Assembly (NCBI GenBank): GCA_027475525.1 | Contig: JAMWFC010000054.1 | Location: forward strand, 1,108,468 to 1,172,467 | Direction: 5' to 3' | Source of the DNA: Macrolepiota albuminosa | Taxonomy: Eukaryota; Basidiomycota; Agaricomycetes; Agaricales; Agaricaceae | Length of the DNA stretch: 64,000 nt | Shown here: positions 1 to 11,828 of the stretch, piece by piece | Layout: each line of letters begins with the position of its first letter | Numbering within the stretch: position 1 is the stretch's first letter | Made by a program: the position numbers and the translations under genes | The notes under the pieces: generated by a model | What the model saw: only the letters and a program-made list of their open reading frames with translations | What the model was told of the DNA's origin: nothing | The model's database searches: none

Positions 1-236
1 CTTAAGTGGTTGGACTTGTGTGGTATTGCCATTATACCACATGTCCCTCTAATATGTATTATAGTTCTTGAAAAATGGCATTGGCATGAAAAATTGAAAA
101 TATTTAAAAATTTAATTAAATACTATGACATTGTAGCTACAGATTTTCATTTAGTATTATATTATCTGAATCAAAACTGATGGAGCAATAGTCATTTTAA
201 AATATTCATTTATTGAGACACTTTTTTGAGCATCTC
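1..236 (-). repeat. Tc1 element 3' subterminal region
   Basis: AT-rich DNA beyond the Tc1 transposase stop. From about 55 to 236 its reverse complement closely resembles 13493-13690, including the blocks CTCAAAAAAGT, GAATATTTTAAAA, CTCCATCA and the CATGCCAATGCCAT stretch. The outer end of the element is not clear and may lie outside the window. No gene is seen here. Confidence 0.55.
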
Positions 237-248
237 TAATTTTAGTAT

Positions 249-747
249 TTAGTACTTTGTATGTCCTTCATTTGCCTTGATAACTGCTTGAATTCTTTTA
301 AGCATGCTTTCTATTAGTTTTTGGCATACTTCTGGTGGTATTTTATCTCATGTCTTTGCAATCCTTTCCCACAATTCATGCACACCATAAGAAGGTATTT
401 TATACTGCCTAAGCTGCTTCTTGAGGTACTCTTAGGGATATTCAATAGAGTTGAAATCAGGAAATTGGGCTAGCTATCAGAGGACATCAAAGTTGTGGTT
501 TTCAAACTACTTGTCAGCCCTTTTGAAGTTGTTTTAAAAAATTGGGCTAGCTATCAGAGGACATCAAAGTTGTGGTTTTCAAACTACTTGTCAGCCCTTT
601 TGAAGTTGTTTTAAAGGTCATTGTTCTGTTGAAAGTAGCAGGCACTCTCCTTTATCTTCAACTTTTCAAAGCTCTCCTTTGCTCTATTATCTAAAATTTT
701 ACATTACTGCTTTGTAGTCATGATCTTCACCACCTCTAGCAGCTTTT
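249..747 (-). pseudogene. Tc1/mariner transposase, C-terminal part (decayed)
   Basis: Reading the minus strand, a decayed Tc1/mariner transposase C-terminus ends at a stop codon at 249-251. The recognisable order is a QQNNDL block (the family's DNDPKHTS region), KRADK, FENHNFDVL, a relic of the WPAQSPDLNPIEHLWE block read as AQFPDFNSIEYP, EYLKKQLRQY, HELWERIAKT, and the ending KANEGHTKY. Several in-frame stops occur, including TGA where tryptophan or arginine is usual. A 77-bp tandem duplication lies inside. The gene is broken at 747/748 by the gypsy LTR, and its N-terminal half continues beyond the element at 12064-12567. This is a dead cut-and-paste transposase. Family assignment rests on these motifs. 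Confidence 0.85.
464..617. repeat. 77-bp tandem duplication (464-540, 541-617)
   Basis: Two copies with a period of exactly 77 bp inside the Tc1 relic. It shares its exact period with nine other duplications in the window and is probably an assembly artefact. Confidence 0.9.
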
Positions 748-982
748 TGTAGCGTAGTCCGCTATGTGGCGTTGGCCACATAGCTTTACTTACCTTACAG
801 TAGATACTATTATATTATATTTATTATAATATAATATTAATTTACATTATTATATAAATTAGTTTACCAGCTGCTTACAAAGCAGCTTATTTTGTGTTGA
901 TACTACATAGTCAATAGACCGGACTGGTCTGATTCTGTGCAGTGTGAACCTAAGCTCTCACAATCTCTGTAACTTCGTTACA
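748..982 (+). repeat. 5' LTR of gypsy copy 1
   Basis: TG...CA-bounded LTR of 235 bp. It contains perfect inverted repeats: 10-bp arms at 761-770/775-784 with loop GTTG; an 11-bp AT-only stem around 815; AGCTGCTT/AAGCAGCT at 869-876/880-887; and TGTAAC/GTTACA at its 3' end. The DNA after the LTR begins with a T run and GAATCCGCC. No canonical TGG primer-binding site is visible there. Confidence 0.93.
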
Positions 983-1097
983 TTTTTTTGAATCCGCCAG
1001 CTAGGATCTATTGCCTAGCATCCGACGTCAGTCGTTGAGTTCGTTGACAGAACTCTATCAGCTTCTCGAGCTTCTTGCACAGCCACACCGTGCAAAT

Positions 1098-1251
1098 TTC
1101 AAACAGGGGATCGATGAGTAATCCCATACCTGCAGCGCCCACTGACGGCGGGCGAAATGCCCACGACCTACGGGTTCAAACAGGGGATCGATGAGTAATC
1201 CCATACCTGCAGCGCCCACTGACGGCGGGCGAAATGCCCACGATCTACGGG
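1098..1251. repeat. 77-bp tandem duplication (1098-1174, 1175-1251)
   Basis: Two units with a 77-bp period and one mismatch. They duplicate the gag start codon region (ATG at 1114 and 1191). Copy 2 has a single unit here. Confidence 0.9.
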
Positions 1252-4200
1252 GAGACCCAGCAGACACTCAGGACACGTCAGCGTCCAATGCGGGTCAGGT
1301 AAGACCCAAGGCTCGAGACCGAGGTCAGAGTACCGACCTGGCCGGGAATGAGAGCGAGAGACGCCGAGTCGTCAGTATGGACTGGGAGAACCCTCCCTGC
1401 GAGCCGGAGCAGTGGGACCAGGCGGTCCACAGCAGGTCCAATGCCTTCTAAAGTAGCGGAAGCCCGCTTAGAAGAGGTACCGGAGGAGGCTGCAAGGCCT
1501 GAAGGATACCGCGCGGAAGATCGATTTCCGCGCACACCAGCAGTGGAGGAAGCTCCGGAGGTTGTAGAGCTTCCAGAGGAGGTGATGGAGTCGTCAAGTG
1601 ACGACGACGTCGGAGCAGAGGAACAGCGGCTGAAAACCGCATACACCGTGCGCTTGCGGGTGTTCTGGGACTTGCACCCAGAGGTGATGAAATACACCAT
1701 CCAAGCGCGACTCGAGCGCTACGCGTCAGCCCATATAGTAGCACTTAGGCGACAAGGGCACGAAGTGCCCAATGTATTCAGTACAAAATATACTGATTTG
1801 ATGGTGAGAGTGCTCACTATGGAGCTGCAAATGTATGTGCAGCGTAAGGCCACACGGCAATTGGGGGTCTCGACCCCCTGGAGCCACACGTCAGAGGAAT
1901 GCTCGGCACGACGCAATCAAGACGTCGGAATCGAGCTAGTGGAGGCACTAGCACGGGCGCAAGAAGTGCCTGAAGTAAGACCGGTGAGTACTTTTTATAC
2001 TCCAGCAGGACAAGGGTGGCGTGAGGAGCCCCCGCACATGCGTAACCATGACCGTAGGACAGATATGTCAGGTCCGGATGGGCACGATAGCACTGTGCTC
2101 AAAGTGGAAAGCGAGGCATCCGTGATGCCGCGCGTGCCCATGGCCAAAACGTTGAGCGACAGAGTCGCGTATCAACGTATGCGCAATGGCGACCTCAGGA
2201 CGAAGGGACAGTCCCTCATCGACAATCAGGGCATCGTATTCGAGGGCACTAAGCCCATTGACGAGATGCATCGTCAATTCGTCACGCAGGGTCAGGAGAA
2301 TCAAGCTTCTCCAGGTCCAGGGCGGCGCAACGATCATGATTGAGGAGACTTCCTCGATCGAGATGGCGCCACGAGACGTGATGTCCCTGGTAACGGCTGG
2401 GATGACGGCCCTAGGTCGATTCCTCGAGACGAGGGCAATTATGCCCACAGTTGAGGAGGCTCGGGACGTCCGCCGCAAGGTGGACGGGGGAAGTCACTTC
2501 CCCATGCCGCTGATTTGGCGACTAGATCCCCGGGTCAGCGGGAAGCCATTCGAATGCATCGTGAAGCCATGCACGATTGTCTGCATCGAGTAGTCGATGA
2601 TGCCCTGGGCGTAACCTTACGGTTACCAGACGGAGTAAAGCTGCGTAAAGCAGACAGTAGGCACATTCGCGCCTATACAGGCGCGTCCAAGTTCAGCGAC
2701 CTGGAAGATTGGGCGATGGATGTATGCACCCATCTTGCCATGTGCTTATACGGAGGTGACCGTATGGAACGAGAACAAATCTTCGTTCTGCCTGAGTTCT
2801 TGGCCGGAGAGGCCATGGGTTGGTTTCGATGGGCAGTACTGCACGTCAATCGTGTCCAATATGACTGGACGTTTAAAGGAGTCCTTACAGGACTGTACGA
2901 TCGATTCGTACACCCCTCAACGCTTCAGGATGCAAGGCGGGACTTCCAGTCCGCCAAGTACACCGAGAAGTTGGGAGTACAAGGGTTCTATGATACCCTT
3001 AATGACCATGCCCAGAACATGGCAGTATACCCGGACGGGTATACAATGCTCAAAACGTTCTTGGATGGCATTTCAGCAGATATGCGCCGCTATTTGATAC
3101 GTGAGGACGGATTGTCCCCAGAAGTCAACGATGTGGAAGAATTTGTGGCATATGCCATCCGGTATGAGCAGTCTCTGAAGACTGCTAACCACTACAAACA
3201 TTGGAGTGGACACAAAGGGGGACCCAGGCGACTACCGCCTGGTGGGACACCCTCACAGGGTCAGCATGTGGGGACCTTCCTGGCCAAAAAGACCGATTTG
3301 GACCGTGACCGCAACACGTGGTTTGTTGTACGCAGAACCCCTGCTGCAAACCGAGGGCGGAGCCGCCCACGCCCAGAGCGGGCGCCGGACAGTGAACGTC
3401 CTAAACCAAGGCCAGACTTCAAGCCGGCCAACCCACCGGGGCAGTCGGGGACTTGTTTTGCGTGTGGCCAACCAGGCCACTACGCTACCAACTGCCCTGC
3501 GAAGCCAGGACCCCCGAGGAAGGGGTATACACCCTGCGCCCACCTTCGAGCTGCACATACTGCAGCCGCGAGTGGGAGTGATGGAGACGTATCTGCCGAG
3601 TCTGAGGCGGAGCACCCCACAAACGACCAGGAGCCCCCAGAGGAGGCATCGGGCGCCGAGCCCGAGAGTGTGGTCGTGGAGGGGGAGGAGTATGTCACAG
3701 TCGACGTATATGACGACGTCTACGACAATGAGTATTACAGTCGCGACAGCGACTCTGAGTGCCTAGCGGCGATGACGGATTGGCTGTCCACAAATGATCC
3801 TGAACGGAATAACGTAGTTCGGATGAAGAAGGTGACCCTTCGTCGTGCAGAGGGCACTTTGCAGCGCCCAACATTGAAATGAGCAGACAAGGAGTGCCTG
3901 GTCTCGTATGTGGACGTAGACGGCCACAAGGCATGGACCCTATGGGACTCTGGGAGTACCATATCGGGCATAACACCCCAGTTCGCCCATGTGTACGGAA
4001 TATCCGTGCAGGAGTTGGATACGCCATTGGCGTTACAGCTGGGCACCGTAGGGAGCCGAGCCATGGTGCAGTATGGGACAAATGTGAATGTCCAAATGCC
4101 GGGCTCACGTAGCCGGGAATACATGGATGTAGCGAACTTTGATCGCTACGATATGATACTGGGAACACCATTCATGCGGCGTAACAAAGTCATACTAGAC

Positions 4201-7200
4201 TTTGACCAATGTCAGGTACTAGTGAATGGAAAAGTGATCCCAGCCAAACGAGCTACAGCAGACGACACTGATAATCGTCTGCGACGTCATCGCACTACAG
4301 AGAAACGCAAGGACTCTCCATGACTTGGCCGGCGCAGAGTGCCAGCCGTGGAGGATGTGGAGGAGGAAGTGCAGGCTATGCCTGGACTGAGCGCAGACCA
4401 CAACGTGGTAATGATGAGCGAGGAGGAGTATCAAGCCTCCAAGAGGAGCAACGAGCGAATAATCGCTCCTGAGATTTGAGGCGCAAGGCCTCCGGACAAA
4501 TGCCATCGAAAGGCGAGACAACGGGAGGACTCAGTGGATGTATGTCCACCTACGTCCTCACGAGTCAAGTTGGAAGACTTGAAAGACAGCATCCGAGAGG
4601 CGGAAGCCTCAGTAGAGGGGGACACACGGTTCCTATGGGAGCGACCAGCTCCCCTGCCGGAGTACGACTGGGCATACGACCCCCGAATGCCGCAAGAGTG
4701 GAACAAGCTGGTGGCAGCCACGTGTGCGCGAAATGCGCACCAGAGACGGATGACCGTCAAACCAGCGTATCGCCAGCCAGCCCCGGACGAGGTATCCATA
4801 GCGTACTCGCTTGTACGTGAAGGAAGAAGCCTCGTGGCTTATAAGACAGCGGCAGCGGGTGCTCCGCTGAGACTACATATACCTGATGACAGTGTCAATC
4901 GGGTGCTCGCAATGCGCGAGCAGTATGCACCGCCGCCTCGGCCACCCTCAGAGACGGTGGAAGTACTTCCCCCGGTGCGTATGAAGGGGAAGCAGAAGGC
5001 GACAAGCCTTTGTGAGGAAGATATTCCTCGGTTGCGTCAGCAATGGCAAGAAGAATTTGCCGACATGGTCAATGGGACCAAGGAGGAGCTCCCGCCGTGG
5101 CGGGAGGTGAACCATGAGATTAATCTCATAGACGAGAACAAGCAGTATAAGTACCACTTGCCACGCTGTCCGCGCGCCCTCCAGGAGCAACTACGCGATA
5201 AGACTAATCGCTATTTGAATGCTCAATGGTGGTCCCCATGCACCACCGCTCAAGCTGCACCGTTATTGTGCATCCCGAAGAAGGATGGAACCCTTTGAAC
5301 AGCTCTTGATGCGCGTCAGCACAATGACAATACCATAAAGGATGTAACTCCTTTACCAGATCAAGAGGTGATCCGGGAAGACGTGGCTCGGGCGAAGTAT
5401 CGCTCGAAGATTGACCTTACTGACGCCTACAAGCAGGTGCGCATTCGCACCAAGGACATACCAAAGACCGTATTTGCGTCGATCATGGGTACATTCATGA
5501 GCAATATAATGCAGATCGGAGACTGCAATGCTCCAGCAACTTTCCAGAGGCTAATGACCTCTATCTTCCGAGACGTAATAGGACGGTTCATGCACGTCTA
5601 CTTAGATGACATATTCATCTACTCAGATACTATGGAGGAGCATGAGCAGCACCTCAGAGTCGTATTCGAACGACTGCGCAAGTACAAGTTGTACTTGAAG
5701 TGGAAAAAATGTGAGCTCTACGCTCAGAGTATAGACTGCCTAGGGCATGTCATAGACGAGCGGGGTATCCACCCTGATCAGGACAAGCTCGATCGTATTC
5801 AGGAGTGGCGCACGCCCCGAAACTACAATGACATCCAACGATTCGTTGGCCTTGTCAACTACATATCGAGCTTCTTGCCCGATGTCACAGCCTATACTGG
5901 GCCACTTATGGCCATGACGCAGAATGGATCACCGTTCAATTGGAGGCCGTTGCACCAGCGGTGCTTCGAGATGGTCAAACGGATCTGTACGAAGACTCCG
6001 GTGATTCGACCAATCGACCCTAGACGGGACGAGCCAATATGGCTCATTTGCGACGCGTCCAAGACAGGCGTCGGAGCCATGTATGGCCAGGGAAGCAGCT
6101 GGCAGACGTGCCGCCCAGCAGGGTTCATGTCGAAGAAGTTCACGACGGCCCAGCAAAACTATGCAGTGCACGAGCTGGAGACTCTTGCCATACTCGAGGC
6201 CCTCCTCAAGTGGGAGGATAAGCTGATGGGATACCCCATCCACATCATAACGGACCACAAGGCCCTTGAGTTCTTTAAAACTCAGGTGAACTTGTCGCTG
6301 CGCCAGCGATGGTGGATAGACTACATGTCGAGATACCAGTTCGACATCACCTATGTTAAAGGTGAACTCAACAAAGTGGCAGACTGCTTGTCGCGCTACT
6401 TTGAGAGTGATGTAGTCGGGGAGGCTCACGAGCCTCATGAGTATGTGCAGGCAGACTGCCGCATAGACCCTGATGGAGAGGATTTACCTCTTCACCGATA
6501 CCAGGAGCTCAGGGAGCATGTCCTGGAAGTACGTGCTATGCGTGATGATGAATGGAGGCGAAGCACTCGCCTCAGAGAGCAGCGTGAAGAACGGGACGTA
6601 GCCACCCAGTTGCTCAAGGAGCATGAAGCTGTGGACCCAGCGTCCACTAGGGAGCATGAGCACCACGATGTACCCGTTACGCTTGCAGAGATGCTCGAAG
6701 GCGAATTGCCTTCATCCCAGCCTCCTAGCCTGGTCAATGACGACTTCCGGCAGGAGGTGGTGCAGGACTATGGCGATGATCCTCTCTTCGCCGAGATAAT
6801 CGCCAATCCTGACGACCATCCTCGGTTCAGGCATGAGCCTGGTGGACTCATCACGACGGAGAACTGTCAAGGGGTGGCAGTGGTATGCCTCCCCTGTACG
6901 CGTACCATTGTTACGCGGGTCTTGGACCAGGCCCATGCCCTGGTGGGGCACTTTGGTGCCGCCCGGACGCTGGGCTACATCCGGAGATGGTATTGGTGGC
7001 CACGTATGGCCCAAGAAGTGACTAAGTTTTGCGCGTCATGCGCAGCGTGTCAGAGGGCAAAGTTGCCCCCTGGATCCCCTCCCAGGAAGCTACACCAGCT
7101 ACCTGTGCCGGTGAAACCCTGGGACTCAATCGGAATGGACTTCGTAGGTCCCTTTCCCGAGTCCAGAGGGTTTGATTACCTCTGGGTAGTCATATGCCGC

Positions 7201-8226
7201 ATGACGAGCATGGTGCACCTCATACCGGTGCGAACTACGCTGACGGCTAAGGAGCTGTCGTGGATCTACCTGAGGGAGATCGTTAGGCTGCATGGGCTGC
7301 CTAGCACCATTGTGAGCGATCGTGACTCGAAGTTCACGTCTCAATGGTGGAGAGAACTCCACAAACTGCTAGGAGTGCGACTCCTCATGTCGACGTCCTT
7401 CCATCCTCAAACGGATGGGCAGACAGAGCGGGCTAACCGCAGTATAGGTCAGATTTTGAGGGCAGTTGTTTGCCCTGACCAACGGGACTGGGTGGACTGG
7501 TGTCCACTCACCGAGTTCGCGATTAACACGAGTATCTCAGATACCACAGGGTATGCGCCCTTTGAACTCAACGGAGGGTACTTGCCCTCCATGCTGCACG
7601 AAGTTCGTGCTGATACGGTGGCTCACCGTGGAGTTGTCGAGTTCGCCAGGCAGGCCCTGGAGAACATCGCGGCGGCGCATGACGCCATCATAGAGGCGCG
7701 AGTCTTTCAGGCGAAGAACGCCAATCACCGTAGGCGAACAGACCCGCCAATAGCTGTAGGAGCGTTGGTATACTTATCAACGCGTAATCTGAGGCTCCCA
7801 AAGGGACGGGCGAGTAAACTCTGCCCGAAATGGGTAGGCCCATACCGCGTCCTAGACGCAGAGCCAAGTACCTCCAACTACGTGTTGGAGCTGCCTCTGG
7901 CATTACAGGAACGACGCATCGTTCCTAAGTTTCATGTGTCGCTGTTGCGACCTTACAGCGCGTCTGACGATGCGCTGTTCCCTAACAGGGCGACCCCGGG
8001 CCCCTATGATTTTGGGGCTCGAGACGACGACGAATGGTTCGTCGAGTGCATAATTGGGCACCGGTGGACTGAGCGTAACACGCTCGAGTTTGAAGTACGA
8101 TGGTCCCTGGGGGACACAACATGGGAGCCACACTCCCATTGCTCCAAGCTAGCGGCACTTGACCGTTATTTGGAGTTGAAGGGCGTTAAGCGCCCACATC
8201 AATTAAGTAAGCGTGCCGGCGCTTAA
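1191..8226 (+). pseudogene. gag-protease-pol of gypsy copy 1 (broken)
   Basis: Damaged version of the frame that is open in copy 2. Gag carries a capsid region (about 2515-3400) and a zinc knuckle, CFACGQPGHYATNC, near 3460. A retropepsin with the LWDSGST active site lies near 3945. Pol follows with RT (YLDDIFIYS near 5605), RNase H (WLICDASKTG, then ITDHKALEFF), integrase (HHCC zinc module and D,D-35-E core, FHPQTDGQTER near 7400) and a C-terminal chromodomain (about 8035-8190). Stops private to this copy are at 2341, 3880, 4477 and 5296, all TGA where copy 2 has CGA. The TGA at 4321 is shared with copy 2. A deletion of about 180 bp near 1355 shifts the frame between the N-terminus and the rest. 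Everything from 1348 on is in one frame. Confidence 0.93.
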
Positions 8227-8280
8227 TTTGATTGGCAGTGCCGATCGCGGCTTGGCTGAGTTGGTCAGCAGCTGTGGCTG

Positions 8281-8434
8281 AAACACGTCTTAAAAGGCGA
8301 AATTTCTTTTTCGCTTTTTTCCCCAACCATGGACAGCATGCCCATGGACTTGAGTGAAAACACGTCTTAAAAGGCGAAATTTCTTTTTCGCTTTTTTCCC
8401 CAACCATGGACAGCATGCCCATGGACTTGAGTGA
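8281..8434. repeat. 77-bp tandem duplication (8281-8357, 8358-8434)
   Basis: Exact 77-bp period. It doubles the hairpin and start codon region of the third ORF (ATG at 8329 and 8406). Copy 2 has it once. Confidence 0.9.
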
Positions 8435-9113
8435 CCAGCAGCAGCAGCAGTTTGAGAGTACGCCGTCGGTCTTACCGTCGGCTGAAGGGGGGGGGCAGAT
8501 GGCTCCCCTGCTGACCCAAAATGCGCCCCAGTGGAGACAATCGCAACCAGCTGTGGGCTTCCCACAGCAGCAGCAACCACCAGCGGCGGGCTACCTGCCG
8601 CAGCAGCCGGTGATCAGTGGCTATCCGCCACTTCAAACCATGCAGGGCAACTTCATGCCCCAGAACGCACCTGTGGGCGGCTATCAGCCCCAACAACCAG
8701 CACCGGGCGCTTATGCGCCACATCACACCGAGGGCCAATTCTAGCAACAGGCCTACGGGGGGCTAGTCAGCCCCCAAGCAGCGTCGGCATGGAGGCAGCT
8801 TGCCCCCGTACCGGCAACAGGGCAACTGGGGACACATCCTTTTCCCCAGTTTACCGCCCCGGCGCACTACCCTGGGATGGGTGGTGTGCCCGTAATGATG
8901 CCGTACCCCCCGGCTTGGATGGGGGCTTGGGGCGCAATGCCCCAGTACAGCGACTCGCATGAGTCGCAAGCCAAGGGAGGCCGGTCGATTTCCCTGTCGA
9001 CCACAGCACCAATTGACAATCTAGAGGGACGCAAAGCATCCCTCATGCAGGCCACCGCGGCCATTGAGAGTACAGAAACTCTCAATACAGAACGGAGCAT
9101 CAGTTCATCGGCT

Positions 9114-9267
9114 GATGTGCCGACGGAGAGCTTGGCCAAGCTCTCCTTGCTACAGCGGCTGGAAATGCCGCACCAATCCGAGCCCAGCTCGATGTGCCGA
9201 CGGAGAGCTTGGCCAAGCTCTCCTTGCTACAGCGGCTGGAAATGCCGCACCAATCCGAGCCCAGCTT
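9114..9267. repeat. 77-bp tandem duplication (9114-9190, 9191-9267)
   Basis: Period of 77 bp inside the third ORF of gypsy copy 1. It shifts the reading frame and is absent from copy 2. Confidence 0.9.
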
Positions 9268-9805
9268 GGAAGAAAGTCGCATCCTCGACGCGACAAAGGA
9301 AAAGCACGGGCTGTCGAGCCCACTCACAGCCAGGACTTAGTCCTGGCTACCCTTCTCCAACGTCTGGGAGATAACGGGTACGATGTACCCGCAGAGTCAT
9401 CATTCCTCCGCGATGCGGAGGCAGTTGTCCTCATCTGCCGGATGATGGACGACATGGATCATATGCGCGCTCAGCGCAAAACTGATCTCCTTGCCATTTC
9501 GGCCGCTCGTAAGCGGCAGACTACACCCCCGAGTCGGGACACCGACTCCAGCAAAAGGGCGCGTCGGCAAGGAGTGGAGGACGCGCCCTCCCGCTCGATT
9601 AAGTCGAGTGTTGCTGCCCCCGGCTGGGAGGCCGGTCTAGGACGGGACATCCTCCCCTATGAAGATGTTCCTGCTCCAGCCGCCCCCCGGCTTATCCAGC
9701 GCCTCGCCAGCGGCGCGTCTGAGGTCGCGTCTTCACGACCAGTATCCGTGGTATCCACCACGTACTCTGGGGAGCAGAGTTCCAGGGGCGTGAGCACACG
9801 CCCCA

Positions 9806-9959
9806 TTGAGGCCAAGGCCTCACAACCCCGAAAGGATCGTCAGGGTAAGCAACTGGAAGGGCGCGCCTACGTCAACGTGCACTTGAGGCCAAGGCCTCAC
9901 AACCCCGAAAGGATCGTCAGGGTAAGCAACTGGAAGGGCGCGCCTACGTCAACGTGCAC
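9806..9959. repeat. 77-bp tandem duplication (9806-9882, 9883-9959)
   Basis: Period of 77 bp inside the third ORF of gypsy copy 1. It is absent from copy 2. Confidence 0.9.
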
Positions 9960-11820
9960 TTCCCCGAGGATGCCCCAAAAGGGGCCCCAGGGGCTAACAT
10001 CCCCTTTTTACCCGCTATACTGGTAGAGGGCCTGCCAGCCCAACTTCCGTGGTGTGTGTGGGCAATGGACCCACGATCTGAGAAGTCGGAGCCGGAGAGG
10101 CTGCCTTCCCCTCCCTCCGACGACGATTGGTATGAGGAGCCTGAAGAGGCTTGTATGGAATCCCCAGTGCCGCACGAGACGGCGGCACAGCGTATGGCGC
10201 GCGAACGGCGCAACAGCAATCGACGAGCCAAGATGGAGCGTTGGGCGCAGAACAGCGCCAAACGAGGGGCCGCCCTCCTTGAGGACAAAACCGGGCGCAT
10301 CCCTGATGCGCTCGGTGTGGTGATCTACCGTGATCACACTATTGAGCGCCAGAACTCATTCTTTGGCGCGGGGTTGGCTCCCCAATTCTATTGGTCGCCA
10401 ATGACCAATACCATCTTCGTCAGGCAAGAAGCCCGTGCAGCCAGGTCCTTTGAGGACGATAAACAGGGCAACGCCGCCGCAACGCCCCACAACAGTAAGG
10501 TGTACCAAGTTGCACCTCGCAGGTTTCCCCGCAGTCCTTGAGAAGTCCGCAGACTTCACGCACTGGTTAACAACCAGTTTACACCGCTTCATCAGCATCA
10601 GTTGGGCTACCTCTTGCTCAACGAATTCAAGCGGGTGGCGCTCAACTGCCACCCTACGGCCCGAGACAGAGCTATGTCTCATTTACTCGACGAGGTCGAG
10701 TATAGGACTATTGCGGTACCCTTTGCAAGTCCAGAGGAGCGGGAGAACGTCCCGCGAATGATTGTGCCGTCGCGGCTCTATCGCCGCAAAGAAGGAGGGA
10801 AAATTGCCTTCGTCGGCCTTACCCCCCCTGATCCAAAGCAACCATTTGCTTTGGACTACCTGGGCTCATACGCCCTCCTCTATGGACGCCCTGGGACGTC
10901 CAACGTGTGGACCGGTCTGGCTCTGGACTGAGCCATGCGCATTCATTGGTGCAGCCTCTTTGGGTTTGCGCTTGTACGCGCCCTCAGCGCCAGCCGCCCC
11001 TCCAAGGCCACGGTATACAAGTACCTGGCCTACGTCTTTGCCAGGCCAGGCCTCTACAAAGAGGCCGTGGCTGAGTACGAGGCGGCCACGGGGCAAGCCT
11101 TTGAGCCTCTCCACGCCGACGACCCTACCTTCGAGGTTCGGGCTGTGGACATCCCAGAAGCGTCAGCTTCCGTATTCACCACTTCGGACGCGTTACGCGT
11201 CCTTCTTCACAATCAAATTCTGGTCAGCTGGGCTGACCACGCGTACACTTATGGGGTCACCTACTTGGCCCATCTATTCTTCAGCGACAGCCGGCTCTAC
11301 AACAAGGCGGCTGCTATCGACGACGAGAGGCTACAACGCCTCGACCACTATGGTACACCCCAGTCCATCCCGCAGTGGGATGGGTGGCGCGAGGCCACCA
11401 TTGGCGACCGCCAACGCCTGATGCTCCAGCAGCAGGACAGTCGTCGTGCATACGACGACGCGCTCGCCAAGGGGATGTACCTCTCCATCGGGCAAGACAT
11501 TCATGCCCACGAAATCTGGACGCGCCAGTACCCGTCCGACACCGGGGATCTGCCTGATCCCCAACCACCTGTCCCGGGGTCGACCATCGACCCCAATCTC
11601 ACACTGTCCCCCCTCCGGGACTATGACGATTCCCTGCCAGTAGCAGGGCCTTCGGGTACTTCCTACGTGCCCGCACCCGAGGATGAACTCCTCAACTACG
11701 ACATGGACGACGCGACTGCCGATCCATTCCGGGAGCCTGGGAGCTCTCCCATTGCCCCTGTCCCTGACTTACCGATGGCATGACCGTCGTATTATCTCAA
11801 GACCGTAGCTCGGTCTGATT

Positions 11821-11828
11821 GGGGGGTG
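11821..11828 (+). other. Polypurine tract of gypsy copy 1
   Basis: GGGGGGTG lies directly against the 3' LTR start, where plus-strand DNA priming is expected. The same G run, as Cs, adjoins the LTR of copy 2 at 24179-24186. Confidence 0.7.

Larger units (their letters stand above)
8329..11783 (+). pseudogene. Third ORF of gypsy copy 1 (broken)
   Basis: Counterpart of the long third ORF of copy 2. It opens with a Gln/Pro-rich segment (MDSMPMDLSDQQQQQ). TAG at 8742 replaces CAG of copy 2; TGA at 10539 and 10929 replace CGA. A 1-bp deletion near 9275 and two 77-bp duplications (9114 and 9806) change the frame; the duplications are probably assembly errors. After 10935 the frame runs open to 11783. 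No known domain was recognised, and no signal peptide or membrane segment is apparent. Confidence 0.85.

Noticed and set aside
464..617. The 77-bp tandem repeats as minisatellites or biological duplications
   Set aside because: The identical period in ten unrelated places is better explained by assembly overlap.
983..1020. tRNA-like T-arm (TTTGAATCC) after the LTR as a tRNA gene
   Set aside because: Only a few bases resemble a T-arm; no cloverleaf can be drawn.
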